Shown here: positions 42,701-50,444 of the stretch, in pieces
Position numbering within the stretch: position 1 is the stretch's first letter
Layout of the letters: each line of letters starts with the position of its first letter
Assembly: GCF_017161265.1 (NCBI RefSeq)
Contig: NZ_CP031393.1
Span: 1,798,001-1,862,000 of the forward strand
Source of the DNA: Treponema medium
GTDB lineage: Bacteria > Spirochaetota > Spirochaetia > Treponematales > Treponemataceae
Reading direction: 5' to 3'
DNA: 64,000 nucleotides
Translations under genes and position numbers: made by a program
The notes under the pieces: generated by a model
Told to the model about the DNA's origin: nothing
Databases searched by the model: none
The model's input: the letters and a program-made list of their open reading frames with translations, nothing else

Positions 42701-45621
42701 GCGGCGGTATTTACCTGAACAAAATCGACGCACACGGCGAGATGAGCAGCGGTGAAATACGAAACAACAAAGCAGGGAACGGCGGCGGCGTATATATTGC
42801 AGGCGGTACCGGTGTTACCGAGCACGCCTCGTTCACTTTGAAAGGCGGAACCATCATCGCTAATACGGCAACCGACTCCGGCGGCGGCGTTGAGGCGTTT
42901 GGCGGAGGTATATTTACCATGGAAGGCGGCACTATTGAGAATAATACGGCGCATAACCATGGAGGCGGCGTTCAGGTATTAAGCGGCACCATGAACATGA
43001 CCGGCGGCAACATAGAAAGCAATACTGCTAACAAAGTCAATGACAACGAAAAAGGCGGCGGCGGAGTGGCGCTCGGAATAAATAATGGTCCCGCGCTGCT
43101 TGATATGTCCGGCGGTACAATTAGCAGAAATACTATTGGCAGACCGGGAAAAGGTGCAGGGATACAGGTTTGGGATGGTACTGACGCTGTTACAGTAAAG
43201 ATGTCCGGCACTGCAAGAATTGATGCAAACAACGACGTGTATTTGAAGGACGGCAGAAAGATTACCGTTGACGGTCAGTTGAACCCGCTGGGAGGAGTCG
43301 CAGCCTGCATAACGCCTGAAAACTACAATACGACTACGCAAGTGCTTGCAGGCAGTATAACGGATGGTACACCGCAAAACTACACCAAGTTTACCGTAAC
43401 GCCGAAAGAAGATAGCGGTAATACATACTATTGGGAAGTAGATAACCAAGGCAAACTGATGCGCATTGTAGATGGCGTCAAGTATCCGTATAAGGCATGG
43501 AAGGCGCTGAAAGATGTTGTTAGTGTTGCCGGAACCGACCCTATCACCATAAACGGTAGCATACAGGCGACAGACGATGCCGATAACCAGGGACCAATCA
43601 ACATCAATGACAATATCACGATAAAGGGGAAAAACGGTAGGGATACCGATATACTGGATGCAGGCAAAAAAGGCGGACGCATATTCAGCATACCCGACGG
43701 CTCGAACAATAAACTCAACCTTGAAAAACTTACGCTTAAAGGCGGTTCTGTTAACGGAAATGATGGCGCTGCAATTATAGTGGGACGCAGCGGCGATGCA
43801 AAGCTTTTTGACTGTATTATCGAAGACTGCGAAGCGCTGAACGGCGGAGCAATAGCAATATGGAGCAATGGAAAGGCAACGCTCACAAACACGGATATAA
43901 AAAACTGCAGTGCAAAATTCTTCTTCAGCCCAACTACCGGCGGCAAGGGCGGTGCAATCTATGCAGAGGGCGGTACCGTCATTATGACGAACTGCACTCT
44001 TACGGGCAATACAGCGGAAAAAAACGGCGGCGCAATCGCCGCACAAAAGGACACCACTCCGTCAGCCGCCTCGCCCAACGTAACAATCTTAGGCGGCACC
44101 ATCGGCGGCACAGCTGCACTTGACGCAAACAAAGCGTCCAAAAGCGGAACAGATGGCGGCAGCGGCGGCGGCATTTATATCAATAACAGTACTTTGAAGC
44201 TTCAAAATAACGCCAAAGTTATCGGCAATACAGCATCCGTTAGAGGCGGTGGTATATATGTCGGTGGTACTGATGCAAATTTCACAATGGAAAGCGGAGA
44301 AATCTCATCTAATACTGTAACAATAACCGAATCAGCAGAAATACAAGGCGGCGGTGTCTGTGTTATAGACGGTGCAAAGTTTGAGATGAAAGGCGGCTCA
44401 ATTAAAAGCAACACGGTAATTGCTGCAGCAGCTGATAATGCAAAGGCAAGGGGCGGCGGTGTCTGTGTCAGCGGAAGCGGCAGTACATTTATTATGAAAG
44501 ACGGCAATCCCGAAATTATCAATAACGAAGTAACCAAAGCTGATGGCAGCAACTCCTCCATGAAAATTACGACAATAGGCGGCGGTATCTGCGTGTGGGA
44601 TAACGCAAAGTTCGAAATGCAACAAGGTACAATAAGCGGCAATAAAGCGCTTACAGGTTCCGGCATCCGCTATTTTACGGGTGCAGGAGGCGGTGTTTGC
44701 GTTGGAGGAAAAGGGAATGCCAGTGGAGCAGGTTACACCAACGATACCGCCGAGTTTAAGATGAGCGGCGGCACTATCAGTAAAAACGAAGCCTCAAGCA
44801 GTGGCGGCGGGGTCGCCGTTATGAGCAGGGCTCAGTTTACTATGACCAACGGCACAATCGGCGGATCGGAGGCTGATAAAAACACATCAAAGCAGCGCGG
44901 CGGCGGGGTTGCCGTTTTACATGGTACCTTTGAGATGCAAAATGGTACGGTCAGCTACAACCAAGCCACCACGGACAGCGGTGGTGCCGGAGGCGGCGTA
45001 TATGGAATGAATTTTTACAGTAATACAGGAAGCATTATCATCAAAGGCTCAAGTTCCATATCCAATAATACAGCGATGTATCAGGGGGCACTTGCAGGCG
45101 GCGGAATAGCTGCGTGTTATAAACTGACCATAGAAGGTGCTGTAAAGATAATGAATAATAAGGCACCCCAAGGATTCGGCGGTGGTATTGCCTGCTCACA
45201 GGATGCTCAGGTTGAGCTTAAAGGCTGTACCGTTAAAGGCAACACAGCAAAAGAGCTGCAATATGGGCATGGAGTGTATATAAGTTATTTTTACAATACA
45301 AGTAGATATTTTAAGATGTCCGGCGATACAAAAATCCATAAAGACAACAATGTTGCTTTGGGCGGTGATAATAGTAGCGACCATGCTTTTATTACCGTTA
45401 CCGAACACCTGTCTGTTAATGATCCGAATTACTATCCAAGTCTGACAATGAACCCGGCTTCCGGCTACTCGTCAAATAGGGTGGTTGTCAAACCCGGCGG
45501 TAGTTATATGCTTCAGGCATCGGACATCTCCAAGTTCAAAGTAACGCCGGGAGGAACTCCTCAAAAAAACTGGAAAATCGTGTTGGAAGGTGGTGTAGGT
45601 AAGCTGAAAACTGACCCATAA
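39709..45621 (+). CDS. Giant beta-helix repeat lipoprotein (adhesin-like, Pmp-like repeats)
   Basis: 1970 residues. Lipoprotein signal peptide ending LLFTTC (Cys20). Residues 50-500 look like beta-sandwich modules (Ig- or chitobiase-like, e.g. LKASLTGYADSDEKEFFVK). Three related modules follow, starting near residues 505, 715 and 1262 (YRELKNVV, AWRKLRKLV, AWKALKDVV), each opening with an ITIDG-type stretch and a right-handed beta-helix. The helix coils carry the repeat GGGIYV...GGTI..NTA, like chlamydial Pmp repeats and other surface proteins. No C-terminal autotransporter barrel is seen, so lipid anchoring is the likely surface attachment. RBS AAGGAAGG. Gly/Asn/Thr-rich composition; repeats invite recombination, and a broken relative lies just downstream. 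Likely a surface-exposed binding protein; ligand unknown. Confidence 0.82.
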   Translation: MRKFCTIITGIFLTLLFTTCQQFKDNMEDYLSYWSTEVASTNFTIETPYINMEGTPYISSANDAKVTIKLRNPKRLILKMPPLSHGTAKDYTLEQTAPDTLTLTYHKDFLEKHEWGTGDIGADITFIANDSRVFDKRFSVKLKVNTPPALEYKGKGKTQVGSEWYYVLLFRVKDMDTMIGGQRLHKDIKTLNVTVNGGTPGDIPLTFNSSNTDFATGGNLLAASAVQKINPADEDLSSDAWVLRLKTDVKVDGPATSYAVSVKDELGFSSEVIKISTDKTKLPDVKLLDGVTPITGTTESAPFSFPGMDGKALTATAHSGAGITGAIYKHDGSSWNEIRSVSGTTPVTVNLPALDSSENEAFYKITLKASLTGYADSDEKEFFVKLLRQELPVLKLKQDFGTTAKNISAATKGYVTEDIIPDVSSYTAASPLAIYNLNGNAQFLLTPRTGSTATVKYTLDGGTEQTPSGGAITVTTSGVHILNVWAVKDGVEGYKTTLYIKVIKAVTTYRELKNVVQNAPAGDEIGINIGSDLTALDNPEITVSDGKKLTLRPNSGHSSHTIDAAENGRIFNIRGGTELILEDIQLLYGRVNGGNGGAAYVENGGVLALKGKTVITPSTAQDVNTPGENDVYLAAGASIKIDSALTSTEPIVARITPESYSESTQVLTGTTPFSNGEHDKFTVTQNSDPEYVWAIKNDGNLEKISKTINANASSDAWRKLRKLVRIAPARTVITIDGEIKATNDSGNSGEIVIDKNLTIQGKTGAASDILDANSNHIGTPHRIFKVSSHEMLTLKELTLKNGYAGNGSAGKLGTKGGGILLENGSVSLSNVIVSGCKASTNSSWHGAGIYVKSGAIIMENSTLSANVASAYGGGIYVNENGWLTMRGSNAITGCSAGSGGAICVSGATVNITGCTITGNTAPNGNGGGIYTKKTDSKASTITIKDGAIIGGTDAGEANKATGIGPDNGLGGGIYIGEGCSLKVQSGAQVIGNEATQNGGGIYLNKIDAHGEMSSGEIRNNKAGNGGGVYIAGGTGVTEHASFTLKGGTIIANTATDSGGGVEAFGGGIFTMEGGTIENNTAHNHGGGVQVLSGTMNMTGGNIESNTANKVNDNEKGGGGVALGINNGPALLDMSGGTISRNTIGRPGKGAGIQVWDGTDAVTVKMSGTARIDANNDVYLKDGRKITVDGQLNPLGGVAACITPENYNTTTQVLAGSITDGTPQNYTKFTVTPKEDSGNTYYWEVDNQGKLMRIVDGVKYPYKAWKALKDVVSVAGTDPITINGSIQATDDADNQGPININDNITIKGKNGRDTDILDAGKKGGRIFSIPDGSNNKLNLEKLTLKGGSVNGNDGAAIIVGRSGDAKLFDCIIEDCEALNGGAIAIWSNGKATLTNTDIKNCSAKFFFSPTTGGKGGAIYAEGGTVIMTNCTLTGNTAEKNGGAIAAQKDTTPSAASPNVTILGGTIGGTAALDANKASKSGTDGGSGGGIYINNSTLKLQNNAKVIGNTASVRGGGIYVGGTDANFTMESGEISSNTVTITESAEIQGGGVCVIDGAKFEMKGGSIKSNTVIAAAADNAKARGGGVCVSGSGSTFIMKDGNPEIINNEVTKADGSNSSMKITTIGGGICVWDNAKFEMQQGTISGNKALTGSGIRYFTGAGGGVCVGGKGNASGAGYTNDTAEFKMSGGTISKNEASSSGGGVAVMSRAQFTMTNGTIGGSEADKNTSKQRGGGVAVLHGTFEMQNGTVSYNQATTDSGGAGGGVYGMNFYSNTGSIIIKGSSSISNNTAMYQGALAGGGIAACYKLTIEGAVKIMNNKAPQGFGGGIACSQDAQVELKGCTVKGNTAKELQYGHGVYISYFYNTSRYFKMSGDTKIHKDNNVALGGDNSSDHAFITVTEHLSVNDPNYYPSLTMNPASGYSSNRVVVKPGGSYMLQASDISKFKVTPGGTPQKNWKIVLEGGVGKLKTDP

Positions 45622-45646
45622 AGAATACAATGTCGTATGAATAGGG

Positions 45647-45745
45647 GGTGTCTCAAAAGTTTGTTGCTTTTTTGACATCGCCATCAGTATAGCTGATAGC
45701 GAGTTTAGAATTAAGTTTTTATACAATAATGACTTAATTTTAAAC
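45647..45745. repeat. R4 cluster after the beta-helix gene
   Basis: GGTGTCTCAAAAG/CTTTTTTGACATC (45647-45679), ATCAG/CTGAT (45683-45697), and GTTTAGAATTAAGT/ACTTAATTTTAAAC (45703-45745) framed by GCGA and ATCGCC. Reverse orientation relative to 15418-15530. Confidence 0.7.
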
Positions 45746-45791
45746 ATCGCCTCTAAATCTAAGGTACGATTGAGAATATCGCAGTTCAAGT

Positions 45792-45834
45792 AAACCTGTT
45801 CAGAAACGAAAGTTTCCGAATAGGTTTACTTTTT
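45792..45834 (+). terminator. Terminator after the beta-helix gene
   Basis: AAACCTGTTCAGAAAC, loop GAAA, GTTTCCGAATAGGTTT, ACTTTTTT. Two imperfect pairs. Confidence 0.65.
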
Positions 45835-46017
45835 TACGGAACTCCGCAACGAAAGCGCTTCGCCGTCTGTCTGCACAACCGCTTCCAATTGCTGATAGGT
45901 GTGGGAGGGAAATTGAGCCGGTACGCTTAAAGCGCTGCCGATATAAATCACTTCGACGGTTTTCGTTTCCTTTTCTTCCGTATCGCGGTTCGTTGCGGTG
46001 ATCCGGACGGTAAGCGG
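45826..46017 (-). pseudogene. Possible C-terminal gene fragment
   Basis: On the minus strand the segment translates to a protein-like end (LTVRITATNRDTEEKETK, then VEVIYIGSALSVPAQFPSH) with a stop inside the terminator hairpin. Upstream of about 46017 the sequence belongs to a beta-helix fragment coded on the other strand, so it has no start of its own. Might be the scar of a rearrangement, or a chance frame. Confidence 0.3.
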
Positions 46018-46876
46018 CAGCGGCAGTCTCGCCAAGATAAAACTTGAAGGAACGCTCACCCCAGCAAACGGTAAAGCTGCGCGTATTACGGTACCGGACG
46101 GCAAATACCAGTCGGCCACGCAGGTGCTTGACGGTGATATAGCATTAGGTACACCGCAAAACTACACCAAGTTTACCGTAACGCCGAAGGGCTTAGAGGT
46201 GTGGTATATTACCGCAACCGGTGCCTTGAAAAAAAGGTAAGCCGGAAGCTTTTCGGACTTGCAAGATGCAATCGCGGGCGTGCCCCTCAATACGCCCTCT
46301 ACGATAAAACTGACGGGCAATATTGCAGACCTTCAAACGGTTGAAATACCGGAAGGAAAAAAGATTACGCTCAAGGCGGATTCGGCTGTAACGCTTACCT
46401 GTCCTAATAAAAATACGGGGGGATATAAACACTTCCATGTACAAAAAAATGCGTCATTAACGCTGGAGGGGAATATAACGCTGCAAGGTGCTCACTATGG
46501 CAATAATGCGCAATACGCGCTCTATATCGAGGAGGGCGGTACAGCAGAAATCAAAAACAATGTGAGAATTACCGGATTTAAGAATAACTACCATGGTACT
46601 GTGTGTACAGCGGGAACGCTTATTATGTCAGGCGGAAAAATTGACGGAAACAAAACCCGTTACGGCGGCGTATACGTATATGGCGGCGGAACTTTCACAA
46701 TGAAAGGCGGAACCATAACCGACAATGATGCTGTAAATCATGGCGGAGCGGTGTCAGTTAGTGGAACTTTTAACAGGGAAGGCGGCTCTATAACCGGAAA
46801 CTCATGCAGCAGTGAGATAATTTACACGGAGAGCAGCGGTACGGTGAATAACCCTCACGGTTACACAGCAAGCTAA
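45998..46876 (+). pseudogene. Broken copy of the beta-helix lipoprotein
   Basis: From about 46010 the frame reads KIKLEGTLTPANGKAARIT, TQVLDGDIALGTPQNYTKFT and VTPKGLEVWYITATGALKK, closely matching the module junction near residue 1210 of the upstream gene. A single in-frame TAA (46238-46240) is followed, same frame, by FSDLQDAIAGVPLNTP, beta-helix coils (GGGTFTMKGGTITDNDA) and a stop at 46876. It lacks the signal peptide and N-terminal modules, so it is a remnant or a sequence reservoir rather than a working gene. Confidence 0.75.
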
Positions 46877-46922
46877 TGGGGAGAGATAATGGGTAATGGA
46901 TAATTTGTAATTATGAATTACT

Positions 46923-46946
46923 AATTGATTACACATTATCAATTAC
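46923..46946. repeat. AT-rich direct repeat, left of the Rpn gene
   Basis: 24 bases identical to 48036-48059 in the same orientation (AATTGATTACACATTATC and on), next to related GATAATGGATAATT words on both sides. Confidence 0.7.
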
Positions 46947-46949
46947 TAA

Positions 46950-47864
46950 TTATTTCAGCGCTTCCACCTCGGCTTGGGAGAGACCGGTCACTTGCATAAT
47001 CATCGCAGTATCAGAATGGAGCTGCTTTAAAATTCTCGCGCTTTCAACCGCTTTGTTATGAGCACCTTGTTCTATACCTTGTTCTATACCCTGTTCTATA
47101 CCCTGTTCTATACCTTCAGCAAAGGCTATTTCACGTTCTTCTGCACGTTGTACGGCAATGTCCTCTTCATAATTATATTCGGCAAGCAACATGTTTATTA
47201 CCTCCTTTGTCTTCCGTTCGAGATATTCTCGCAAAATATTATTTGCTATACATTCTTCAACTGCTTTTTGAAACCCTTGTACCGGATCAAGCTCTTTCCA
47301 CTTTCTCACCGTTTGCACAAAAATGCTGTATTCTCTTATTGGCTCACATCTTACTAATAGTTGGCATCCTATATCCCTGTTGATATTTACTACGTGTACA
47401 ATCAGCTCTAAATTTGGTTCTTCGACTATTTCCATAAAGGCATCGGATAGTCTAAGTGTTAGTTCTCGGGAATATGGCTCTTTACCATTGTAAAATACAT
47501 AAAATTCCGGTGTAGGGATATTGAGTAGCTTACGGCTATATTTTTCCTTTGATTCAAAGAGTTTTTCATACAGACGGCTGACATACTCAAGGCAGCGCAA
47601 TGGCATATTGGGGTTAATCGTAGACTGATGCTCCGCAAGAACAATAATTTTGTTTTCAACAAGATACGAGACATCATTGGCAAAGCTCATATACATCACT
47701 TGTTCAAGCTTAATATTTTCTAGTAGCGCAGCATCATGCAACTGGGTACCGTGTAAAGCATTGTAGAGGGATAAAAACCTCTCTTTTGCTTTTTCATCGG
47801 TGCTAAACAGATCGACGAAAACAGAGTCCTTATAGTTACGGTTATCCGGTACGGTTTCTAACAT
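46950..47864 (-). CDS. Rpn family nuclease (PD-(D/E)XK, transposase_31-like)
   Basis: 304 residues from ATG 47864 (an ATG at 47882 is also open). The N-terminal part has the Rpn pattern: DNRNYKDSVFVDLFSTDEKA, then VSYLVENKIIVLAEHQSTINP, in which E and the E-x-Q segment fit the PD-(D/E)XK core, and MPLRCLEYVSRLYEKL. Family members in E. coli are DNA endonucleases that promote RecA-independent recombination. Near the C-terminus is a GIEQ repeat (four units) coded by 12-base DNA repeats. Weak ribosome site. Bracketed by 24 bp AT-rich direct repeats, which suggests it moved in as a unit. Confidence 0.82.
   Translation of the reverse strand: MLETVPDNRNYKDSVFVDLFSTDEKAKERFLSLYNALHGTQLHDAALLENIKLEQVMYMSFANDVSYLVENKIIVLAEHQSTINPNMPLRCLEYVSRLYEKLFESKEKYSRKLLNIPTPEFYVFYNGKEPYSRELTLRLSDAFMEIVEEPNLELIVHVVNINRDIGCQLLVRCEPIREYSIFVQTVRKWKELDPVQGFQKAVEECIANNILREYLERKTKEVINMLLAEYNYEEDIAVQRAEEREIAFAEGIEQGIEQGIEQGIEQGAHNKAVESARILKQLHSDTAMIMQVTGLSQAEVEALK
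47064..47111. repeat. Four 12-base tandem repeats in the Rpn gene
   Basis: CC(T/C)TGTTCTATA four times, encoding GIEQ on the minus strand. Unit gain or loss would keep the frame and change linker length. Confidence 0.85.
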
Positions 47865-48035
47865 GACAGTAGTATAGCACACAAAGCCTGATAGTGTAAG
47901 GTCATTGGAATAAACTACGCTTGATATGCACAGCGATCATCAAAATCCTCGTCGCTATAACGAAACACAGGAGGTATTGATAATGGATAATTGGTAATTG
48001 GTAATTTAATTACAAATTACACATTACCAATTACA

Positions 48036-48059
48036 AATTGATTACACATTATCAATTAC
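48036..48059. repeat. AT-rich direct repeat, right of the Rpn gene
   Basis: Identical to 46923-46946. Surrounded by GGTAATT/AATTACC words between 47981 and 48062. Confidence 0.7.
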
Positions 48060-48092
48060 AAACTGATTCGATCTCTGATATTTTTTAAAAAT

Positions 48093-48121
48093 TGACATTT
48101 TCAAAAAATCCCTGTATCATT
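48093..48121 (+). promoter_or_regulatory. Consensus promoter of the beta-CASP hydrolase gene, near-leaderless
   Basis: TTGACA (48093-48098), 17 bases, TATCAT (48116-48121). The ATG at 48127 is five bases after the -10 box and there is no ribosome site, only T. Confidence 0.7.
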
Positions 48122-48126
48122 TTTTT

Positions 48127-49533
48127 ATGAGCATCAACGTGTATTCTCTGGGAGCCGCAGAGGAAGTAACCGGTTCAAAGCATATTCTCGATGTCGATGG
48201 GTATTTGTATCTTTTTGACTGCGGAGCTTTTCAAGGGAAGCGGGCGGAAGCCGATAAAAAAAACCGCGATTTTAATGTTCCCGCCGATAAATTAACCGCC
48301 GTTGTTCTTACCCACGGGCACTATGATCACTGCGGGCTGTTGCCGCTGTTGGGCATACACGGGTTTACCGGCAATATCTACGCGACACCCGCTTCACGGG
48401 ATATTGCCAATCTCGTGCTGATGGATTCCGCCCGTATACAGGCGCGGGATGCCGAATATTTACAAAAACAAGCAATCAAAAAACACGAAAAATTCGACTG
48501 GAAGCCGCTTTTTACCGAAGAAGATGCCGTGCAAACCATCAATCAATTTGTAACGGTTTCGTATCATCGTCCCGTGTGGATCGGCCCGAATGTGCAGCTT
48601 GAATTTTATGATGCGGGGCATATTCTCGGTTCCGCAATCGCGTTTATTACGGCAAAAGATTCCGCCGGTAAGACTGTAAAAATTGCCTTTACCGGAGACC
48701 TCGGCAGAAAGAATAAATCGATTATCCGCGACCCCGATATTATCCCTGCTGCCGATTATATTATGATAGAAAGTACGTATGGAAACCGCCGGCATGAGGA
48801 TATTCACAATGCGATGGAGATGCTGGAACATACGGTTAACGATGCGGTAAAGATGCGCGGTAAGATTATCATTCCCGCTTTTGCCGTTGAGCGGACGCAG
48901 GAACTCATCTATTATTTCCATCTGCTGACGGATCAAAAACGGATTCCGCAGATTCCCATCTATGTCGATTCGCCGATGGCGGTGAACGCAACGACCATCT
49001 TTCAGGTGCATCCCGAATGCTTTGACCAAGAAACACAGGAAGCCTTTGTCAAACACCACAAAAACCCCTTCGGCTTTAATGCGCTCAAGTTTATTACGAG
49101 TGTCGATGAATCGAAGGCGCTGAACGTAATGGAAGAGCCGATGGTTATTATCAGTGCGGACGGTATGTGTGAATTCGGCCGCATTACGCACCATCTTGCA
49201 AATAATATTTCAAAGCCTTCGACAAAAATTATGCTGGTCGGCTATATGGCGGAAAATACACTCGGTAGGCGTTTGATGAACCGTGAGCCGGAGGTAAAGA
49301 TATTCGGAGAATGGCATCCGGTTCGCGCCGAAATTCTTCAGATTAATGCGTTTAGCGCCCATGCCGATTATGTCGAAATTCTTGAGTGGCTTGACAGTCT
49401 CGACACCGGAAGCTTGAAAAAGCTGTTGATGGTGCACGGCGAACCGGATGCACAGAGCTTTTTGCAGGCGTATTTACAGGAACACCGCTATGAATCGCAT
49501 ATTATGCGGTACGGCGATGTGATCGAGTTATAG
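48127..49533 (+). CDS. MBL-fold/beta-CASP RNA-processing hydrolase
   Basis: 468 residues. Metallo-beta-lactamase motifs: HGHYDHCG (about residues 58-65, zinc ligands), DAGHILGSA (about 163), FTGDLGRK (about 187). The beta-CASP insert carries IIPAFAVERTQELIY and PIYVDSPMAV, and the C-terminal RMKG-like part has FSAHADYVEILEWL. The family includes bacterial YSH1/CPSF73-like RNases. Cytoplasmic. The RlmB-like gene starts two bases after the stop. Confidence 0.9.
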   Translation: MSINVYSLGAAEEVTGSKHILDVDGYLYLFDCGAFQGKRAEADKKNRDFNVPADKLTAVVLTHGHYDHCGLLPLLGIHGFTGNIYATPASRDIANLVLMDSARIQARDAEYLQKQAIKKHEKFDWKPLFTEEDAVQTINQFVTVSYHRPVWIGPNVQLEFYDAGHILGSAIAFITAKDSAGKTVKIAFTGDLGRKNKSIIRDPDIIPAADYIMIESTYGNRRHEDIHNAMEMLEHTVNDAVKMRGKIIIPAFAVERTQELIYYFHLLTDQKRIPQIPIYVDSPMAVNATTIFQVHPECFDQETQEAFVKHHKNPFGFNALKFITSVDESKALNVMEEPMVIISADGMCEFGRITHHLANNISKPSTKIMLVGYMAENTLGRRLMNREPEVKIFGEWHPVRAEILQINAFSAHADYVEILEWLDSLDTGSLKKLLMVHGEPDAQSFLQAYLQEHRYESHIMRYGDVIEL

Positions 49534-49535
49534 CG

Positions 49536-50435
49536 ATGCAGATTATTACCGGTTTTCATGCGATAGAAGAATTACTGCGTTCGGTTGAAGCTCAGTTGGA
49601 GAAAAAAAATTCGGAAACAAAAAGCTCCGCAACTGCAACAAAGAATTCCGATATGGGGAAAAAAATTGGCGGCGGAAAGGCTGTTGTTAACGGAAAAGCT
49701 GCTGTCAGTGGTAAGGCTGTTGGCGGCGGAAAGGCGCCCGGACTGCGGCTCAAGATTCTTTACGCCAAGCAGGGGCCGCGCGTAAAAAAGATCCTTGCGC
49801 AGGCGGAAAAACTTTCAATTACGATAGAGCAGCGAACTGATGCCGAACTTGATAAGTTGACGGCGCCCCTGCCGGAATATCTGCAAAATCACCGCGGGAT
49901 TATCTTGATCGATGAACGTCCGCAGGAACAGGCGCCGAAGCTTTCCGCCGATGCGCTGCTCGCCGCGCTTGCTTCCCGCGAAAAAGCCTTTGTCGTTGTT
50001 CTTGATTCAATTACCGACCCTCACAATACCGGCGCCATTATCCGCAGCGCCGATCAATTCGCCGTTGACGCCGTTGTGCTGCCCGAACGGAGATCCGCCG
50101 GAGACTTTCAGACTGTCAGTAAGATCAGCGCAGGGGCAGCGGCGTGGGTTCCGCTTTTATACACGGCGAATTTGGTTCGGACGGTGGAAGAACTCAAGCG
50201 CAACGGCTTTTGGGTATTCGGCGCTGACGCCCAAGGAGAGCCGCTCCCGCACACCAAGTTCCCCGACAAAACGATACTGATTATGGGCAGCGAAGGGTCG
50301 GGCATCAGCCGCTTGCTAAAAGCCTCCTGCGATTCCTTTACAGCGATTCCCACCTCCGGCAAGCTCGACAGTTTAAATGTTTCGGTCGCCGCCGGTATCC
50401 TGATGTACGAGGTACGCCGGCAGCAGAACGGGTAG
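49536..50435 (+). CDS. rlmB: TrmH/SpoU-type rRNA 2'-O-methyltransferase (RlmB-like)
   Basis: 299 residues. N-terminal substrate-binding part starts MQIITGFHAIEELLRS, as in RlmB, which methylates G2251 of 23S rRNA. SpoU knot motifs: LDSITDPHNTGAIIRSADQF (about 152), IMGSEGSGISRLLK, and LDSLNVSVAAGILMYE. Between residues 20 and 68 there is a low-complexity insert (GGGKAVVNGKAAVSGKA) made of near-repeats of about 24 bases, not expected in the family. Co-transcribed with the beta-CASP gene. Confidence 0.88.
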   Translation: MQIITGFHAIEELLRSVEAQLEKKNSETKSSATATKNSDMGKKIGGGKAVVNGKAAVSGKAVGGGKAPGLRLKILYAKQGPRVKKILAQAEKLSITIEQRTDAELDKLTAPLPEYLQNHRGIILIDERPQEQAPKLSADALLAALASREKAFVVVLDSITDPHNTGAIIRSADQFAVDAVVLPERRSAGDFQTVSKISAGAAAWVPLLYTANLVRTVEELKRNGFWVFGADAQGEPLPHTKFPDKTILIMGSEGSGISRLLKASCDSFTAIPTSGKLDSLNVSVAAGILMYEVRRQQNG

Positions 50436-50444
50436 GGGAGTGTC

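Noticed and set aside
42979..44046. 355-codon antisense frame inside the beta-helix gene
   Set aside because: The complement of Gly/Asn-rich repeats lacks stops by composition; no promoter or ribosome site, and the plus frame has clear beta-helix repeats.
46238..46240. Programmed read-through or selenocysteine at the stop between the two remnant halves
   Set aside because: The codon is TAA, not TGA; there is no signal peptide and the N-terminal modules are missing, so a pseudogene is simpler.
45622..46876. Frameshifted continuation of the 1970-residue gene
   Set aside because: The remnant is in another frame, but an R4 cluster and a terminator lie between, and the remnant repeats an internal module rather than extending the end.
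48460..49194. 244-codon minus-strand frame inside the beta-CASP gene
   Set aside because: The plus strand carries all metallo-beta-lactamase motifs; the antisense product shows no family pattern.
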